From Endozoicomonas sp. ISHI1 (lineage in GTDB: Bacteria; Pseudomonadota; Gammaproteobacteria; Pseudomonadales; Endozoicomonadaceae): a stretch of DNA of 64,000 bases. The DNA lies in assembly GCF_024606225.1 (NCBI RefSeq), contig NZ_JAGRPU010000005.1, forward strand, positions 141,653 through 205,652. Direction: 5' to 3'. The position numbers and the translations under genes are program-made. Under the pieces are notes generated by a model, which worked only from the letters and a program-made list of their open reading frames with translations, made no database searches and was not told where the DNA came from. Below, in pieces: positions 15,116 to 23,704 of the stretch; the first letter of the stretch is position 1; every line of letters starts with the position of its first letter.

Positions 15116-16864
15116 TTATTTGTTGGATGTCCGATTTCTTCTAGATAACAGATCCCTCAAAGGATCGTTTTCCTTACCTTTTGCATTTTCAATTATTGGA
15201 GATAACCTCTTAATGACATTGGGGTAATATAGGATAGCTTGTTCTAGTGCCAGTTTGGCATTCTCAGTATCACCGGAATAGGCTCTCAGAATAGCCAACT
15301 TGACTATAGTTTCTGGAAATGGACGATATTCAGCCTGTCTCTCAAGAATAGCCAGTTTCAAGTCCAACTGTTCTGGTATTAGATCTATATAATTACTCAG
15401 AATCATATCTGCCTCAAATGACCAGATCGGATTCAATCTGTGCTGTATCAGCACTGCCATTCTCTTTTTATCTATTTCAGTATTCCCTGATGGATAAACC
15501 CATTTCATCCACTTCAGGTAGTAATCAAGACTTATATAAGACTGCCATCCGACCACTAAAGCAAACGATAATATAGTTGCTTTTATAACAGCTGGATTTA
15601 ATGAAATCTTATATTTTTTTATCGGAGACATTCCAACCAAAATGGCAAAGATAAACAAAAACCCTGCATACCAAAGAGGGTATTCAAGCATACTGTGGGT
15701 CAATATTATCATTGCACAGCCAAGAACCCATATAGCATTAGTGCCAAGGTTTTTTCTTTTAAACCAGGGTAGAAACGCCCAAAAAATCGCAATAATTACC
15801 AGTACAGTTCCTACCAAACCAGTTTCAGCCATTAGCTGCATAATAAAGTTGTGGCTATGTGCAAATAGCGTATTTGCAGGTACACCATCACCCAAAATAG
15901 GCTCTAATCTTATGGACTCAGCGGCAAAACCTCCCAGTCCTACACCAAACCAGGGATGTTCAGAAAAAACGTACAAGGCTTTCTGCCACTCTATTAGTCT
16001 TTTCTGTCCAAAGCCACCAGCAGAGATTCTGTCTAAAGCGCTACCTTGGTCAATAGGCAATCCAAGACATGTTACAAGATTATTTATCTCATTGATGTAG
16101 AGTTGAAAAAAAATAATCAAACAGGCACCAAGAGTTACCAACAATGCCATTTCTTTAATTTCTTTCTCTCGATCTGACCTAAAGTAGACAAGCCAGACCA
16201 GAATAAAAAGCCCTACGATATACAAAAAAACTGTACGCGAAGAAGACCAGGCTAAAAATAAAGAAAAAAAGACAATAAAACTCAACCCTAACCCTTGATT
16301 CAAATTTCTTTTTACTGTCAACCAACATGTGGAAAGAAGTACCAGCGCCAAATAGTTTGCCAGATTATTCCTTTGTCCTATATTGCCTATGAGTGGTGTT
16401 GAACCATTTGTAGCATAAATCATGAAAGGCAAATCATATTCAGCTGCAAGGCTTGATATTTGAAGAAATCCAATTATACATTGCGCCCCTCCTCCTAGTA
16501 ACAAGCCAAAAGCTAGCGCATTAATCATCCTTTCAACATTCAAAAAAGAAACTAAAAATGAAAAAAGCAGTGCAATGACTATAGTTATAATCAATGCAAT
16601 TGGAGGATAAAAATTAGAACCATTAAGAAAAAGCAAAAGAAAGACAAACACTACCAATGTCGTCAAATGAGGAGGATAATAAAAATTATCAGAAACTTTA
16701 AAAGCAGTAAACAATATAGCTAATAAAGCAAAGGCAATAGAAATAAGATTAAATATTAAATTTGGAGCAGGAGCGAAGTTCCAAAATGATAAAAATGGAA
16801 TAAATGATAGGAAAAATATTGATACTAATGCTGCTGAATTAAAACTATATTCTTTAAACATCAT
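15116..16864 (-). CDS. PglL/TfpO-like O-oligosaccharyltransferase (Wzy_C family), probable pilin glycosylase
   Basis: A 582-residue multi-pass inner-membrane protein with about 11-12 hydrophobic segments. The large periplasmic loop carries the Wzy_C signature HSHNFIMQLMAETGLVGT, preceded by FSEHPWFGVGLGGF, as in WaaL, Wzy and PglL enzymes. The C-terminal about 150 residues are soluble and TPR-like (LKLAILERQAEYRP, AKLALEQAILYYP). The gene lies directly downstream of a pilin gene on the same strand, the usual place of tfpO/pglL, so it probably transfers an oligosaccharide to the pilin. A capsule or O-antigen ligase role cannot be excluded. Confidence 0.8.
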   Translation of the reverse strand: MMFKEYSFNSAALVSIFFLSFIPFLSFWNFAPAPNLIFNLISIAFALLAILFTAFKVSDNFYYPPHLTTLVVFVFLLLFLNGSNFYPPIALIITIVIALLFSFLVSFLNVERMINALAFGLLLGGGAQCIIGFLQISSLAAEYDLPFMIYATNGSTPLIGNIGQRNNLANYLALVLLSTCWLTVKRNLNQGLGLSFIVFFSLFLAWSSSRTVFLYIVGLFILVWLVYFRSDREKEIKEMALLVTLGACLIIFFQLYINEINNLVTCLGLPIDQGSALDRISAGGFGQKRLIEWQKALYVFSEHPWFGVGLGGFAAESIRLEPILGDGVPANTLFAHSHNFIMQLMAETGLVGTVLVIIAIFWAFLPWFKRKNLGTNAIWVLGCAMIILTHSMLEYPLWYAGFLFIFAILVGMSPIKKYKISLNPAVIKATILSFALVVGWQSYISLDYYLKWMKWVYPSGNTEIDKKRMAVLIQHRLNPIWSFEADMILSNYIDLIPEQLDLKLAILERQAEYRPFPETIVKLAILRAYSGDTENAKLALEQAILYYPNVIKRLSPIIENAKGKENDPLRDLLSRRNRTSNK

Positions 16865-16912
16865 TACTCATACTGGATAAGGCCTACAATTGTAGACCTT
16901 ATCCATCCATCT

Positions 16913-17320
16913 TTATTTACAGGAGGAAGTCAAAGATGTATCAATACCAGAGTCTGCTGAACAGGACCAAACACCATTTGAGTTTCTAGACAAAGTAATT
17001 TTTTTTCCATCAACGGCAGGTGGCGCATTTTGAATTGTACACTCTAAACCTGAACTTGCATTACCACCGAAAATACAGTTTGCGCTACCGCTTGCAGGAG
17101 CACCAAGCTGAGTCATACTAAGAGAAGCTAATGCTGTGCCTTCGTTAATACCAATCTCTGCTGATGTCTTATATGGAGTTAACTCTGCAAGGGCAGCATT
17201 AAATTTAGATTTAGCTGTATATGCTTGATACTGCGGAATAGCCACAGCCGCCAAAATCCCAATAATCGCCACAACGATCATCAATTCAATCAGCGTAAAA
17301 CCACTTTGTTGTTTTTTCAT
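16913..17320 (-). CDS. Type IV pilin (PilA-like major subunit)
   Basis: I start at the ATG at 17320 (MKKQQSG), giving a 7-residue leader and the cleavage site G^[18 protein letters not shown]. The mature protein is about 129 residues, with [16 protein letters not shown] following the hydrophobic helix. Two cysteine pairs are near [15 protein letters not shown] and [12 protein letters not shown], the last probably closing the D-region. An upstream in-frame extension of 65 residues is out of character for a leader. The PglL-like gene follows 48 bp downstream, so the two are likely co-transcribed and the pilin glycosylated. Confidence 0.92.
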   Translation of the reverse strand: MKKQQSGFTLIELMIVVAIIGILAAVAIPQYQAYTAKSKFNAALAELTPYKTSAEIGINEGTALASLSMTQLGAPASGSANCIFGGNASSGLECTIQNAPPAVDGKKITLSRNSNGVWSCSADSGIDTSLTSSCK

Positions 17321-17884
17321 TATTCTTAGCCCCTTGAGGACATACATTTTTATTATTCGATTTTGCCACCACCGAGCCTGAGCATTGACCAAAAACGACA
17401 CCTGATCGCTATGACCCACTCTGTCTACCCACTGTGCCCGACAGTGACGCTTCCATAAATACTCTTTCATCCAGTCCATTGTTTGATGGTCAGAATACGA
17501 TGAAAAAATAACCACTCATGGTTGTAATGTCTTCCTGACTGCTCGCTAAGAGCGTTTTGATGCAAAACCTTCTGTCCTGAGACCCTGTGTAAAAGCGGTG
17601 CACCAACCTTATCCCACTGCAGAGACAGCACACAGATAAGGGTAATTCCTTAGCCCATTACGATATATTTCACGGTAAAAAAAGCAACCTTTTTTTAGTG
17701 TATTTGTGTTGCTTTGGTCAACTTTTTCAGCTTGACATAAAGAGCGATCTCTGTCGTTTAATTACCTGGTAGAATCACGCGATTTTGCAGGACAGCCCCT
17801 GAGCCACAGGGGATTCTGGAAAAGAGAAACATTTCAACTATATTTCCTCCCACTATCTGTTCAAGACCAACAAGGAGCCCACCT
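17321..17884. other. Divergent intergenic region upstream of the pilin
   Basis: No supported gene in 564 bp. It should hold the pilin promoter on the minus strand and the promoter of the gene at 17885 on the plus strand. I looked for a sigma-54 element (TGGCAC-N5-TTGC), which often drives pilA, and found no convincing match. AAGGAG before 17885 is the ribosome-binding site of the next gene. Confidence 0.5.
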
Positions 17885-18253
17885 GTGCAAAATGCCCTGT
17901 TTAAAGAACTCAAACGAATGGGAATGGACGAAGATATAGCCTTGGAGTTCGTCAGTAGAAAGCTCCCTCAAAACCTGGCTACAAAAGAAGATATTCTGGT
18001 GCTACGGAAAAGCATCCTGCAAGTCAAGCTGGATACAGAACGTAGTATTGCCACATTACGGGAAGCAATGCATGCCGGTCATAACAAACTTCAGGCTGAC
18101 ATTCTAACTCTACGAAAAGAAATGCATGCCGGTCGAAATAAACTTAAGGCTGACTACCAACCAAAACCGGGAGATGACGCAGAGAGTTTTGCTGAAGATG
18201 TCAGAATGGCTCGTTCTAACGACCCATTACCAGATTCATCATGGGACGACTGA
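17885..18253 (+). CDS. Small coiled-coil protein (DUF1640/Bdr-like N-terminus)
   Basis: The GTG start follows AGGAG by 7 bases. The N-terminus (ALFKELKRMGMDEDIALEFVSRKL, then ATKEDILVLRKSILQ) matches the start of coiled-coil, usually membrane-anchored proteins. The middle has two related blocks (LREAMHAGHNKLQAD and LRKEMHAGRNKLKAD) spaced 22 residues apart. The usual C-terminal coiled coil and TM segment are absent; instead the protein ends in a charged tail (GDDAESFAEDVRMARSND). It may be a truncated or fused copy. Function unknown. Confidence 0.6.
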   Translation: MQNALFKELKRMGMDEDIALEFVSRKLPQNLATKEDILVLRKSILQVKLDTERSIATLREAMHAGHNKLQADILTLRKEMHAGRNKLKADYQPKPGDDAESFAEDVRMARSNDPLPDSSWDD

Positions 18254-18324
18254 TCGAAGTCACTGAAATGCTGGTTGCCGAACATCTCCCCCCACAAATC
18301 AGATTCAAAGGAAGGCTTTCATGG

Positions 18325-18762
18325 TCAGTCTGCTGGCCAAAAATCAGCACTCATAGCTTGGTCGTAAGTCCAGGGACAAGTCGAAGGAAACGTTTCAAGA
18401 GGCAACCCTGTCTCTTTAGTCGCCTCAATCAACGCATACCGGTAGGCTCTTTCCATAGCTGCCGGGATTCTGGGTTTAAGGCTGGGGTTGTCCTTAATAT
18501 GATCCGAGAGCTCTTCTCGTTGACCTACTATCGTATACCGCCAGCTATTGGATTGCAGACCGGGTTGATACTGCCACTTCAGCAGATGCATCAAGAGAAC
18601 CTTCAAACGATTGACCAGCTCTCGATGCAGGTTTTTTCCCATAGCTTCAATTTCCAATGCAATATTCTTGATATCGGCCTCATCCAAATTCCCGGATCTG
18701 AGCAAATCAAGCTGCTGATTGACCCATCCGTAAAAGTCAGAGTCGTAAAGTGGCTCGCCCAT
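18325..18762 (-). CDS. DUF29 family protein
   Basis: A 145-residue protein with the DUF29 pattern YDSDFYGWVNQQLDLLRSGN, LDEADIKNIALEIEAMGK, RLKVLLMHLLKWQYQPGLQS and the C-terminal PSTCPWTYDQAMSADFWPAD. It is closer to the family consensus than the copy at 11164. AGGAGG lies upstream of the ATG. No function is established for this family. Confidence 0.87.
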   Translation of the reverse strand: MGEPLYDSDFYGWVNQQLDLLRSGNLDEADIKNIALEIEAMGKNLHRELVNRLKVLLMHLLKWQYQPGLQSNSWRYTIVGQREELSDHIKDNPSLKPRIPAAMERAYRYALIEATKETGLPLETFPSTCPWTYDQAMSADFWPAD

Positions 18763-18795
18763 CAGATATCCCTCCTGCCAAAGTAGCCATTATAG

Positions 18796-18860
18796 TCATT
18801 CTTTCTGAATCCGGAGCTGGCTTAACCTCACACCACCTCCAACCCCGAAGCTTTAAAATG
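18796..18860 (-). pseudogene. Duplicated 3' end of modC
   Basis: TCATTCTTTCTGAATC and CACCACCTCCAACCCCGAAG (then C(T/C)TTAAAATG) match 19739-19804, which spans the end of the intact modC. On the minus strand it still encodes FKASGLEVV plus stop. The copy ends exactly where a 62-codon plus-strand gene begins. Confidence 0.65.
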
Positions 18861-19043
18861 GATAATAAGGATAATAAGGACATCCGGGATAATAAGGACA
18901 TCCGGGCTGAAATGAAAGAAATGAGAGCTGAGATTCGCAGTGAGCTGGCCGTACTGAGCCGACAATTCTGGATTACTTTTGGAGGTCTGATAACCACGAT
19001 TGTTAGTGTCTTTCTGATCAATTATTACTTTCACATGCCATAG
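18858..19043 (+). CDS. Small membrane-anchored coiled-coil protein
   Basis: A 62-residue product from the ATG at 18858. It starts with a repetitive charged segment (DNKDNKDIRDNKDIRAEM), continues as a helix (KEMRAEIRSELAVLSRQF) and ends in one TM segment (FGGLITTIVSVFLINYYF). This build, short coiled coil plus C-terminal anchor, is common among small proteins in such genomes. The repeat at its start contains GGACATCC twice, the same octamer as in the A-rich array. No good ribosome-binding site is visible, so the start is uncertain. Confidence 0.5.
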   Translation: MDNKDNKDIRDNKDIRAEMKEMRAEIRSELAVLSRQFWITFGGLITTIVSVFLINYYFHMP

Positions 19044-19166
19044 TGCCCTGACCCGAACATTGGGAGTTGAGAACAGTCACATAAGCCAGAACGATTCATT
19101 GAAGGAACTTGACACCAGACTATTTGATACCATAATCAGGTATATATTGGTACAGGAGCCAGCAAG

Positions 19167-19406
19167 ATGGCAAAAAACACCAGCATTACTCTTGGAGATC
19201 ACTTCGATGGTTTTATCTCCAGCCAGGTCAATAGCGGTCGTTATGGCTCTGCCAGTGAGGTGATCAGGGCTGCTCTCAGGCTGCTTGAAAACCGCGAAAC
19301 AAAACTGGAAACGCTGCGACAGTTGCTGATAGAAGGCGAAGAGAGTGGAAATGCAGACTACAATCTGGACTCAATAATTGATGAGTTGGACAATGAGCTC
19401 AATTGA
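19167..19406 (+). CDS. ParD-type antitoxin
   Basis: A 79-residue protein with the ParD/CC2985 pattern: NTSITLGDHFDGFISSQVNSGRYGSASEVIRAALRLLENRE, a ribbon-helix-helix domain, then an acidic toxin-binding tail. AGGAG lies about 10 bp upstream of the ATG. A weak ATACC/GGTAT inverted repeat at 19124-19141 may be the operator. Confidence 0.92.
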   Translation: MAKNTSITLGDHFDGFISSQVNSGRYGSASEVIRAALRLLENRETKLETLRQLLIEGEESGNADYNLDSIIDELDNELN

Positions 19407-19716
19407 CATGAAGCCAGCGTTTGTATTAACCAAAAAAGCCAAGAGTGATTTGCTAAGCATCGCTCGATATACCTTTAGACAATGGGGGAAAGCTCAACGA
19501 AATCTTTATCTGCAAAAATTGGATGAAAGCTTCCATACATTAGCTAAACATCCTGACTCTGACAGCCCATGCAATCATGTTCGAACGGATTACAGGAAAT
19601 TTCCCCAAGGCAGTCATATTATTTATTACAGAATTCAACAGAAGGGTGGAGTTTCAATCGTTAGAATCCTTCACAAAAATATGGACGTTAATTTACAGAT
19701 AGAGTCGACTCACTGA
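19393..19716 (+). CDS. ParE-type toxin
   Basis: I start at the ATG at 19393, overlapping the antitoxin stop; an ATG at 19408 (MKPAFVLTKKAKSDLLSIAR) is equally plausible. The product shows the ParE motifs: KKAKSDLLSIARYTFRQWG, YLQKLDESFHTLAKHP, YRKFPQGSHIIYYRI and VRILHKNMD. ParE toxins inhibit DNA gyrase. All family positions are present, so it looks active. Confidence 0.9.
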   Translation: MSSIDMKPAFVLTKKAKSDLLSIARYTFRQWGKAQRNLYLQKLDESFHTLAKHPDSDSPCNHVRTDYRKFPQGSHIIYYRIQQKGGVSIVRILHKNMDVNLQIESTH

Positions 19717-19771
19717 GAACAATAAAAGCAGCTGTTGTAGTCATTCGTTCTGAATTTGGTGCGTCAAAACC

Positions 19772-20848
19772 TCAAACCACCTCCAACCCCGAAGCCTTAA
19801 AATGAGCAAACACCTTCATCCCAATTTTCAGCGACAACCGATCCACCGACTTTCGTGTCACCAGAGCCATTAAAGTCTGCTCACCCAGACATAACGTAAT
19901 TAACTGATGCCAGTCGTCCCTGGTTTGTATTGAATCAATCACCACCGGTAAACGATTCAAAACACTGGTGTCGCAAAAATCATCCAGCACAATACTCACT
20001 TCATGGGCAGGGACAATCATTCGTACTGTTGACCCCAAGGCCAATCCAGCCTCGTGCACCTGCAGCGGATGACCTTCGACACTCAGAACGGTCAGCCCAT
20101 AGTCTTTATCATGATCAACCACTTCTGCTTCCAACACGGATAACAGAGGCTCATGCCGATCATCAACGGCCAGCGCACTGTTGAGCAACGTCTGGCTCTG
20201 ATCTTTTCCGGTTACAGATCCCTGATGCAGTAACAAAACCCTGTCAGCCAGACGGGCCACTTCTTCTCTTGAATGACTGACCATAATAATCGGTATGTTA
20301 AAAGCTCGATGAATATTTCTTAAACATGGCAATATCGTCGCCTTGGAATCCCAATCCAGAGAAGCCAGAGGCTCATCCATTAACAGCAATTTTGGTGCAT
20401 TCAACAAAGTGCGGGCAATGGCTACACGCTGTTTTTCTCCGCCAGACAGTGTTTCAATCCCACGATTCAGCAAGTGGCCAACACCCGATTGATCCACGAC
20501 TTCAACAAAGGTTAATCCCCGGCGACCGGCGCTTGCGCGTTTCATGGAAAACTGAAGGTTACCCAAAACACTCAAGTGTGGAAATAAACGCGCCTCCTGA
20601 AAGATATAACCTATCCTGCGTCGTTCAGGGGGAACAAAGACACCCTGTTTGCTGTCCATCCAGACCTGATCATTAAACTGTATCCGACCCTGAACCGGTT
20701 TTTCCAGTCCGGCAATGGCCCTGAGCAGAGAGGTTTTGCCGCAGCCCGACGCACCCATAATACCCCAGACTGCATCCAGCTCCAGAGCGGTATGGATGGC
20801 AAGATCGAACCGATCCCGAGGCAGTTGAATATCCAGTTTCAACATCAA
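19772..20848 (-). CDS. modC: Molybdate ABC transporter ATP-binding protein ModC
   Basis: A 358-residue ATPase. Walker A is GASGCGKTS, the signature is LSGGEKQRVAIAR, Walker B is LLLMDEPLASLD and the switch His is in MVSHSREEV. The C-terminus (about residues 285-358) is a TOBE/Mop domain that binds molybdate, as in ModC. It overlaps modB by 4 bp. A decayed copy of its last codons is at 18.8 kb. Confidence 0.94.
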   Translation of the reverse strand: MMLKLDIQLPRDRFDLAIHTALELDAVWGIMGASGCGKTSLLRAIAGLEKPVQGRIQFNDQVWMDSKQGVFVPPERRRIGYIFQEARLFPHLSVLGNLQFSMKRASAGRRGLTFVEVVDQSGVGHLLNRGIETLSGGEKQRVAIARTLLNAPKLLLMDEPLASLDWDSKATILPCLRNIHRAFNIPIIMVSHSREEVARLADRVLLLHQGSVTGKDQSQTLLNSALAVDDRHEPLLSVLEAEVVDHDKDYGLTVLSVEGHPLQVHEAGLALGSTVRMIVPAHEVSIVLDDFCDTSVLNRLPVVIDSIQTRDDWHQLITLCLGEQTLMALVTRKSVDRLSLKIGMKVFAHFKASGLEVV

Positions 20849-21519
20849 CGGTTACTCACTTCCGACACTTGTCTTTTATCAATACTGTACAAAACTACCA
20901 GCATCACAAGCGCAAACATTAGCAGGCCCGCTGCCATAGCATGTGCCTGGCCCAGCTGTTGAGTTTCCACCGCGTCGTATAAAGCAATGGACAACACCTG
21001 AGTTTCTCCGGGAATGTTGCCGCCAATCATCAGCACCACACCAAATTCACCCACCGTATGAGCAAAGCCCATACAGGCAGCCAACAAGAGTGCTCTGAGA
21101 GAATTTGGCAAAACAATATTGATAAACCGGTCAAGCCGACTGGCCCCGAGCATGGAGGCCGCTTCAAGAAGACCATGATCCAACTGCTCAAACGCTCTTT
21201 GCAGAGGTTGCACGACAAATGGCAATGAATACAGCACAGAAGCCACCACCAGCCCTGAAAAACTGAATGCGAGGGTTGACCCCGTTAAATCAACCCACCA
21301 TTGACCCAAGGTATTGTCTGGCGAGAAGGCAATTAACAGATAAAAACCGAGTACCGTGGGCGGTAGCACCAGTGGCAAACCGACAATAGCTTCTATTAAT
21401 GGCCGAAAGCGGCTTCTCATATTGGCCAGTTTCCAGGCCAGGGGTATTCCCACCAGCATCAACAGCAGTGTTGTCAGCACAGCCAGTTTCATGGTCAGCC
21501 AGATGGCTGTGGTCAGCAT
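20845..21519 (-). CDS. modB: Molybdate ABC transporter permease ModB
   Basis: A 224-residue inner-membrane permease with five to six TM segments. It shows GIPLAWKLANMRSR, GLPLVLPPTVLGFYLL and the EAA loop LLEAASMLGASRLDRFINIVLP, characteristic of ModB. It shares one base with the modA stop and overlaps modC by 4 bp, so the three subunits are translationally coupled. Confidence 0.94.
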   Translation of the reverse strand: MLTTAIWLTMKLAVLTTLLLMLVGIPLAWKLANMRSRFRPLIEAIVGLPLVLPPTVLGFYLLIAFSPDNTLGQWWVDLTGSTLAFSFSGLVVASVLYSLPFVVQPLQRAFEQLDHGLLEAASMLGASRLDRFINIVLPNSLRALLLAACMGFAHTVGEFGVVLMIGGNIPGETQVLSIALYDAVETQQLGQAHAMAAGLLMFALVMLVVLYSIDKRQVSEVSNR

Positions 21520-22268
21520 TATTTCGCCTTATCCCGGATGGCAGGAAAATAGCCATGCTCAGCAATATATTTCTGGGACGAGGCAGACAACACAAACGCC
21601 GAAAACGCCTGAGCTATCTTTTTGTGCTCTGTACTTTTCAGTATCACCATATCCTGACGAATCGGTTCATAGAGCGTTTTTGGCACATAGCTGATTCGCT
21701 TCAGCTCTTTTCCTGAAAGCTGGGATAAGGCAACCAGCCCCATGTCAACATTACCGCTGGCCACAAACTGCCATGCCTGCTGAATGTTGGCTCCCTGCAC
21801 CAGCCGCCCCTGATAACTCTCCCATAAACCTGACTTTTCCAGAGACTGCCTGGCAGCCAGACCGAAGGGAGCGGTTGCAGGGTTAGCAATAGCCAACTTA
21901 CCATGCCAGTCTTTGAGCTGCTCAATTGAAGATGGCTCTTTATCCTTTGTTCGATCCCAAAGAACCAAACGTCCATAGGCGTATGTTTTTCGACTTTCAG
22001 AAAGCGCCTTGCCATTGTTTTCCAGCTTCAGGGGTCTGGCTTGATCGGCTGAGAAAAAAAGATCAAAGGGAGCACCACGCATAATCTGATGGTACAGCAC
22101 GCCAGTCGATGCTGAAGAGACAGTCAACTTGTGTCCGGTCTGACGCTTAAACTGTTCAGCCAGATGTTCTAAAACGGGTTTAAAGTTAGCAGACACCGCC
22201 ACTCGAAGATTAGCAGCGGTTGCACTTATGCAAAACAACAGTGTCAGAATACCCAGCCAATACGTCAC
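21519..22268 (-). CDS. modA: Periplasmic molybdate-binding protein ModA
   Basis: A signal peptide (YWLGILTLLFCISATAA) precedes the mature start NLRVAVSANFKPVLEHLAEQF, the ModA hallmark. VSSASTGVLYHQIMRGAPFDLFFSAD and AIANPATAPFGLAARQSLE are the molybdate-site segments. Length 249 residues is normal. It delivers molybdate or tungstate to ModBC and overlaps moaE by 4 bp. Confidence 0.94.
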   Translation of the reverse strand: MTYWLGILTLLFCISATAANLRVAVSANFKPVLEHLAEQFKRQTGHKLTVSSASTGVLYHQIMRGAPFDLFFSADQARPLKLENNGKALSESRKTYAYGRLVLWDRTKDKEPSSIEQLKDWHGKLAIANPATAPFGLAARQSLEKSGLWESYQGRLVQGANIQQAWQFVASGNVDMGLVALSQLSGKELKRISYVPKTLYEPIRQDMVILKSTEHKKIAQAFSAFVLSASSQKYIAEHGYFPAIRDKAK

Positions 22269-22726
22269 AACGATGTCTGCCCCCAGCGCTTTGCCGCCTC
22301 TTCATCAGACTCACGGGCATCCACCCAGCGATCACCTTCAGGAGTGGTTTCCTTCTTCCAGAAAGGCGCACGGGTTTTCAGGTAGTCCATGACAAACTCA
22401 CAGATCTCAAACGCCGCTTTGCGGTGAGCACTGGCCACACCGACAAAAACAATTCTGTCACCCGGCTGAAGCTGCCCGACCCGGTGAATCACCCTGATGG
22501 CTTGCAGTGGCCAGCGTTCGGCGGCTTCATCAATAATGTCCCTGAGTGACTTCTCTGTCATACCCGGATAATGTTCCAGATACAGTCCTCCCACGTCGTC
22601 CCCGAGGTTTTCATCCCTCACCAATCCAGTGAAGGTCACCAAAGCCCCGGTACCGGTATTGTCGCTGAGCTGATCCTGTTCAAAACCCGGATCAAAATCA
22701 TCCTTCTGTATTGAGATCATCATCAC
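22265..22726 (-). CDS. moaE: Molybdopterin synthase catalytic subunit MoaE
   Basis: A 153-residue large subunit of molybdopterin synthase, which converts cPMP to molybdopterin using sulfur from MoaD thiocarboxylate. Visible motifs are GALVTFTGLVRD, LYLEHYPGMTEKSL, IHRVGQLQPGDRIVFVGVASAHRKAAFEICEF and the active-site Lys region PFWKKE. It overlaps moaD by 4 bp. Confidence 0.95.
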   Translation of the reverse strand: MMMISIQKDDFDPGFEQDQLSDNTGTGALVTFTGLVRDENLGDDVGGLYLEHYPGMTEKSLRDIIDEAAERWPLQAIRVIHRVGQLQPGDRIVFVGVASAHRKAAFEICEFVMDYLKTRAPFWKKETTPEGDRWVDARESDEEAAKRWGQTSL

Positions 22727-22968
22727 CCTCCGGTGACCGGAGGAAAGAAAGCAATTTCGTCGCCTTCTTTTATTTCAAAATTCTTGCGGGTCATAGTCTG
22801 GTTCAAAGCCACCAGGGTACGTGGGTCTTTAACGACTTCCTGCCAATCCTGCCCTTTTTCGCAGAGCAGGTCACGAAGTGCAGAAAGATTCGTTGGCATC
22901 TCAGTCAGCTCCAGCCTGTCTATACCCAGCTTTTCGCGGTAGCTGGCAAAAAAAAGAACCTTAATCAC
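22723..22968 (-). CDS. moaD: Molybdopterin synthase sulfur carrier MoaD
   Basis: A ubiquitin-fold protein of 81 residues ending in the essential Gly-Gly (FFPPVTGG), which is adenylated and thiocarboxylated. I start at the GTG at 22968 (MIKVLFFASYREKLG); GTG at 22977 is the alternative, with GAGGAG upstream of both. Longer in-frame extensions run into the divergent coiled-coil gene and are not plausible. Confidence 0.93.
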   Translation of the reverse strand: MIKVLFFASYREKLGIDRLELTEMPTNLSALRDLLCEKGQDWQEVVKDPRTLVALNQTMTRKNFEIKEGDEIAFFPPVTGG

Positions 22969-23053
22969 CGGATTCACTCTCCTCTGGAAAAAGTCTGCTA
23001 TTTTGAGAGTTCGACTCAATAATGTTTCTACTACACCAAGGCAGTATTTATTT

Positions 23054-23662
23054 ATGTCATCTATTGAAGCCAGACTCGACATACTGGAAGTGCAACATAA
23101 AAATCTCGACGCCGACGTGCATAGCCTCGCAAAGGTCTGTGCAGAAATCAAAAATATCGCCCTGACCAATCAGAATGATATAACCGGGTTAAAGCTCGAT
23201 GTCGCAGACGTTATAAACGACATTGCTGATGTTAAAAATGATGTGGAATCCGTTAAGGATCACGTCAACGCATTAACTGCCGCAACCCATGCCGGTTTTA
23301 TGCGGACCGACAAACGCTTTGATGAGATGGATGCCAGATTCACCGAACGTATGGATCAGATGGACTCAAAATTCACCGAACGTATGGATCAGATGGACTC
23401 AAAATTCACCGAACGTATGGATCAGATGGACTCAAATTTCACCGAACGCATGGATCAGATGGATTCAAAATTCACCGAACGCATGGACCAGATGGACTCA
23501 AAATTCACCGAGCGCATGGACCAGATGGACTCAAAATTCACCGAGCGTATGGATCAGATGGACTCAAAATTCAACGAGCGCATGGACCAGATGGATGCCA
23601 GGTTCAGCGAAGGCTTTGAACAACTGAAATTATTAATTCGGCAGCGACAGCCTACCAGCTAA
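23054..23662 (+). CDS. Coiled-coil protein with nine 11-residue repeats
   Basis: A 202-residue protein from the ATG at 23054 (MSSIEARLDILEVQHKN). The first about 95 residues are heptad-like helix. Then come nine tandem hendecads of form DQMDSKFTERM (about residues 90-190) and a short basic tail. Hendecads make long straight right-handed coiled coils. No membrane segment is visible, and function is unknown. The gene stands on the opposite strand inside the moa/mod cluster, between moaC and moaD, so it was probably inserted there. Confidence 0.75.
   Translation: MSSIEARLDILEVQHKNLDADVHSLAKVCAEIKNIALTNQNDITGLKLDVADVINDIADVKNDVESVKDHVNALTAATHAGFMRTDKRFDEMDARFTERMDQMDSKFTERMDQMDSKFTERMDQMDSNFTERMDQMDSKFTERMDQMDSKFTERMDQMDSKFTERMDQMDSKFNERMDQMDARFSEGFEQLKLLIRQRQPTS
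23324..23620 (+). repeat. 33-bp tandem repeats (nine units) in the coiled-coil gene
   Basis: The unit is about GATCAGATGGACTCAAAATT plus CACCGAACGTATG. Internal units are nearly identical at DNA level, differing mostly at third positions (CGT/CGC, GAT/GAC), the mark of recent slippage or unequal exchange. Confidence 0.85.
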
Positions 23663-23675
23663 AACCTAAAAGCCC

Positions 23676-23698
23676 GTGGCAGCTTCGCATGTTGCCAC
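23676..23698. terminator. Hairpin between the coiled-coil gene and moaC
   Basis: GTGGCA and TGCCAC form a 6-bp stem between two convergent stop codons. The T tract is poor, so it may be a weak bidirectional terminator. Confidence 0.45.
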
Positions 23699-23704
23699 AG
23701 TCAT

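Noticed and set aside
17321..17515. 65-residue N-terminal extension of the second pilin
   Set aside because: Prepilin leaders are short; the ATG at 17320 gives a normal 7-residue leader.
17580..17720. Sigma-54 promoter for the pilin gene
   Set aside because: The nearest candidate (TTGGTGCACCGCTTTTAC) lacks both GG and GC at the required spacing.
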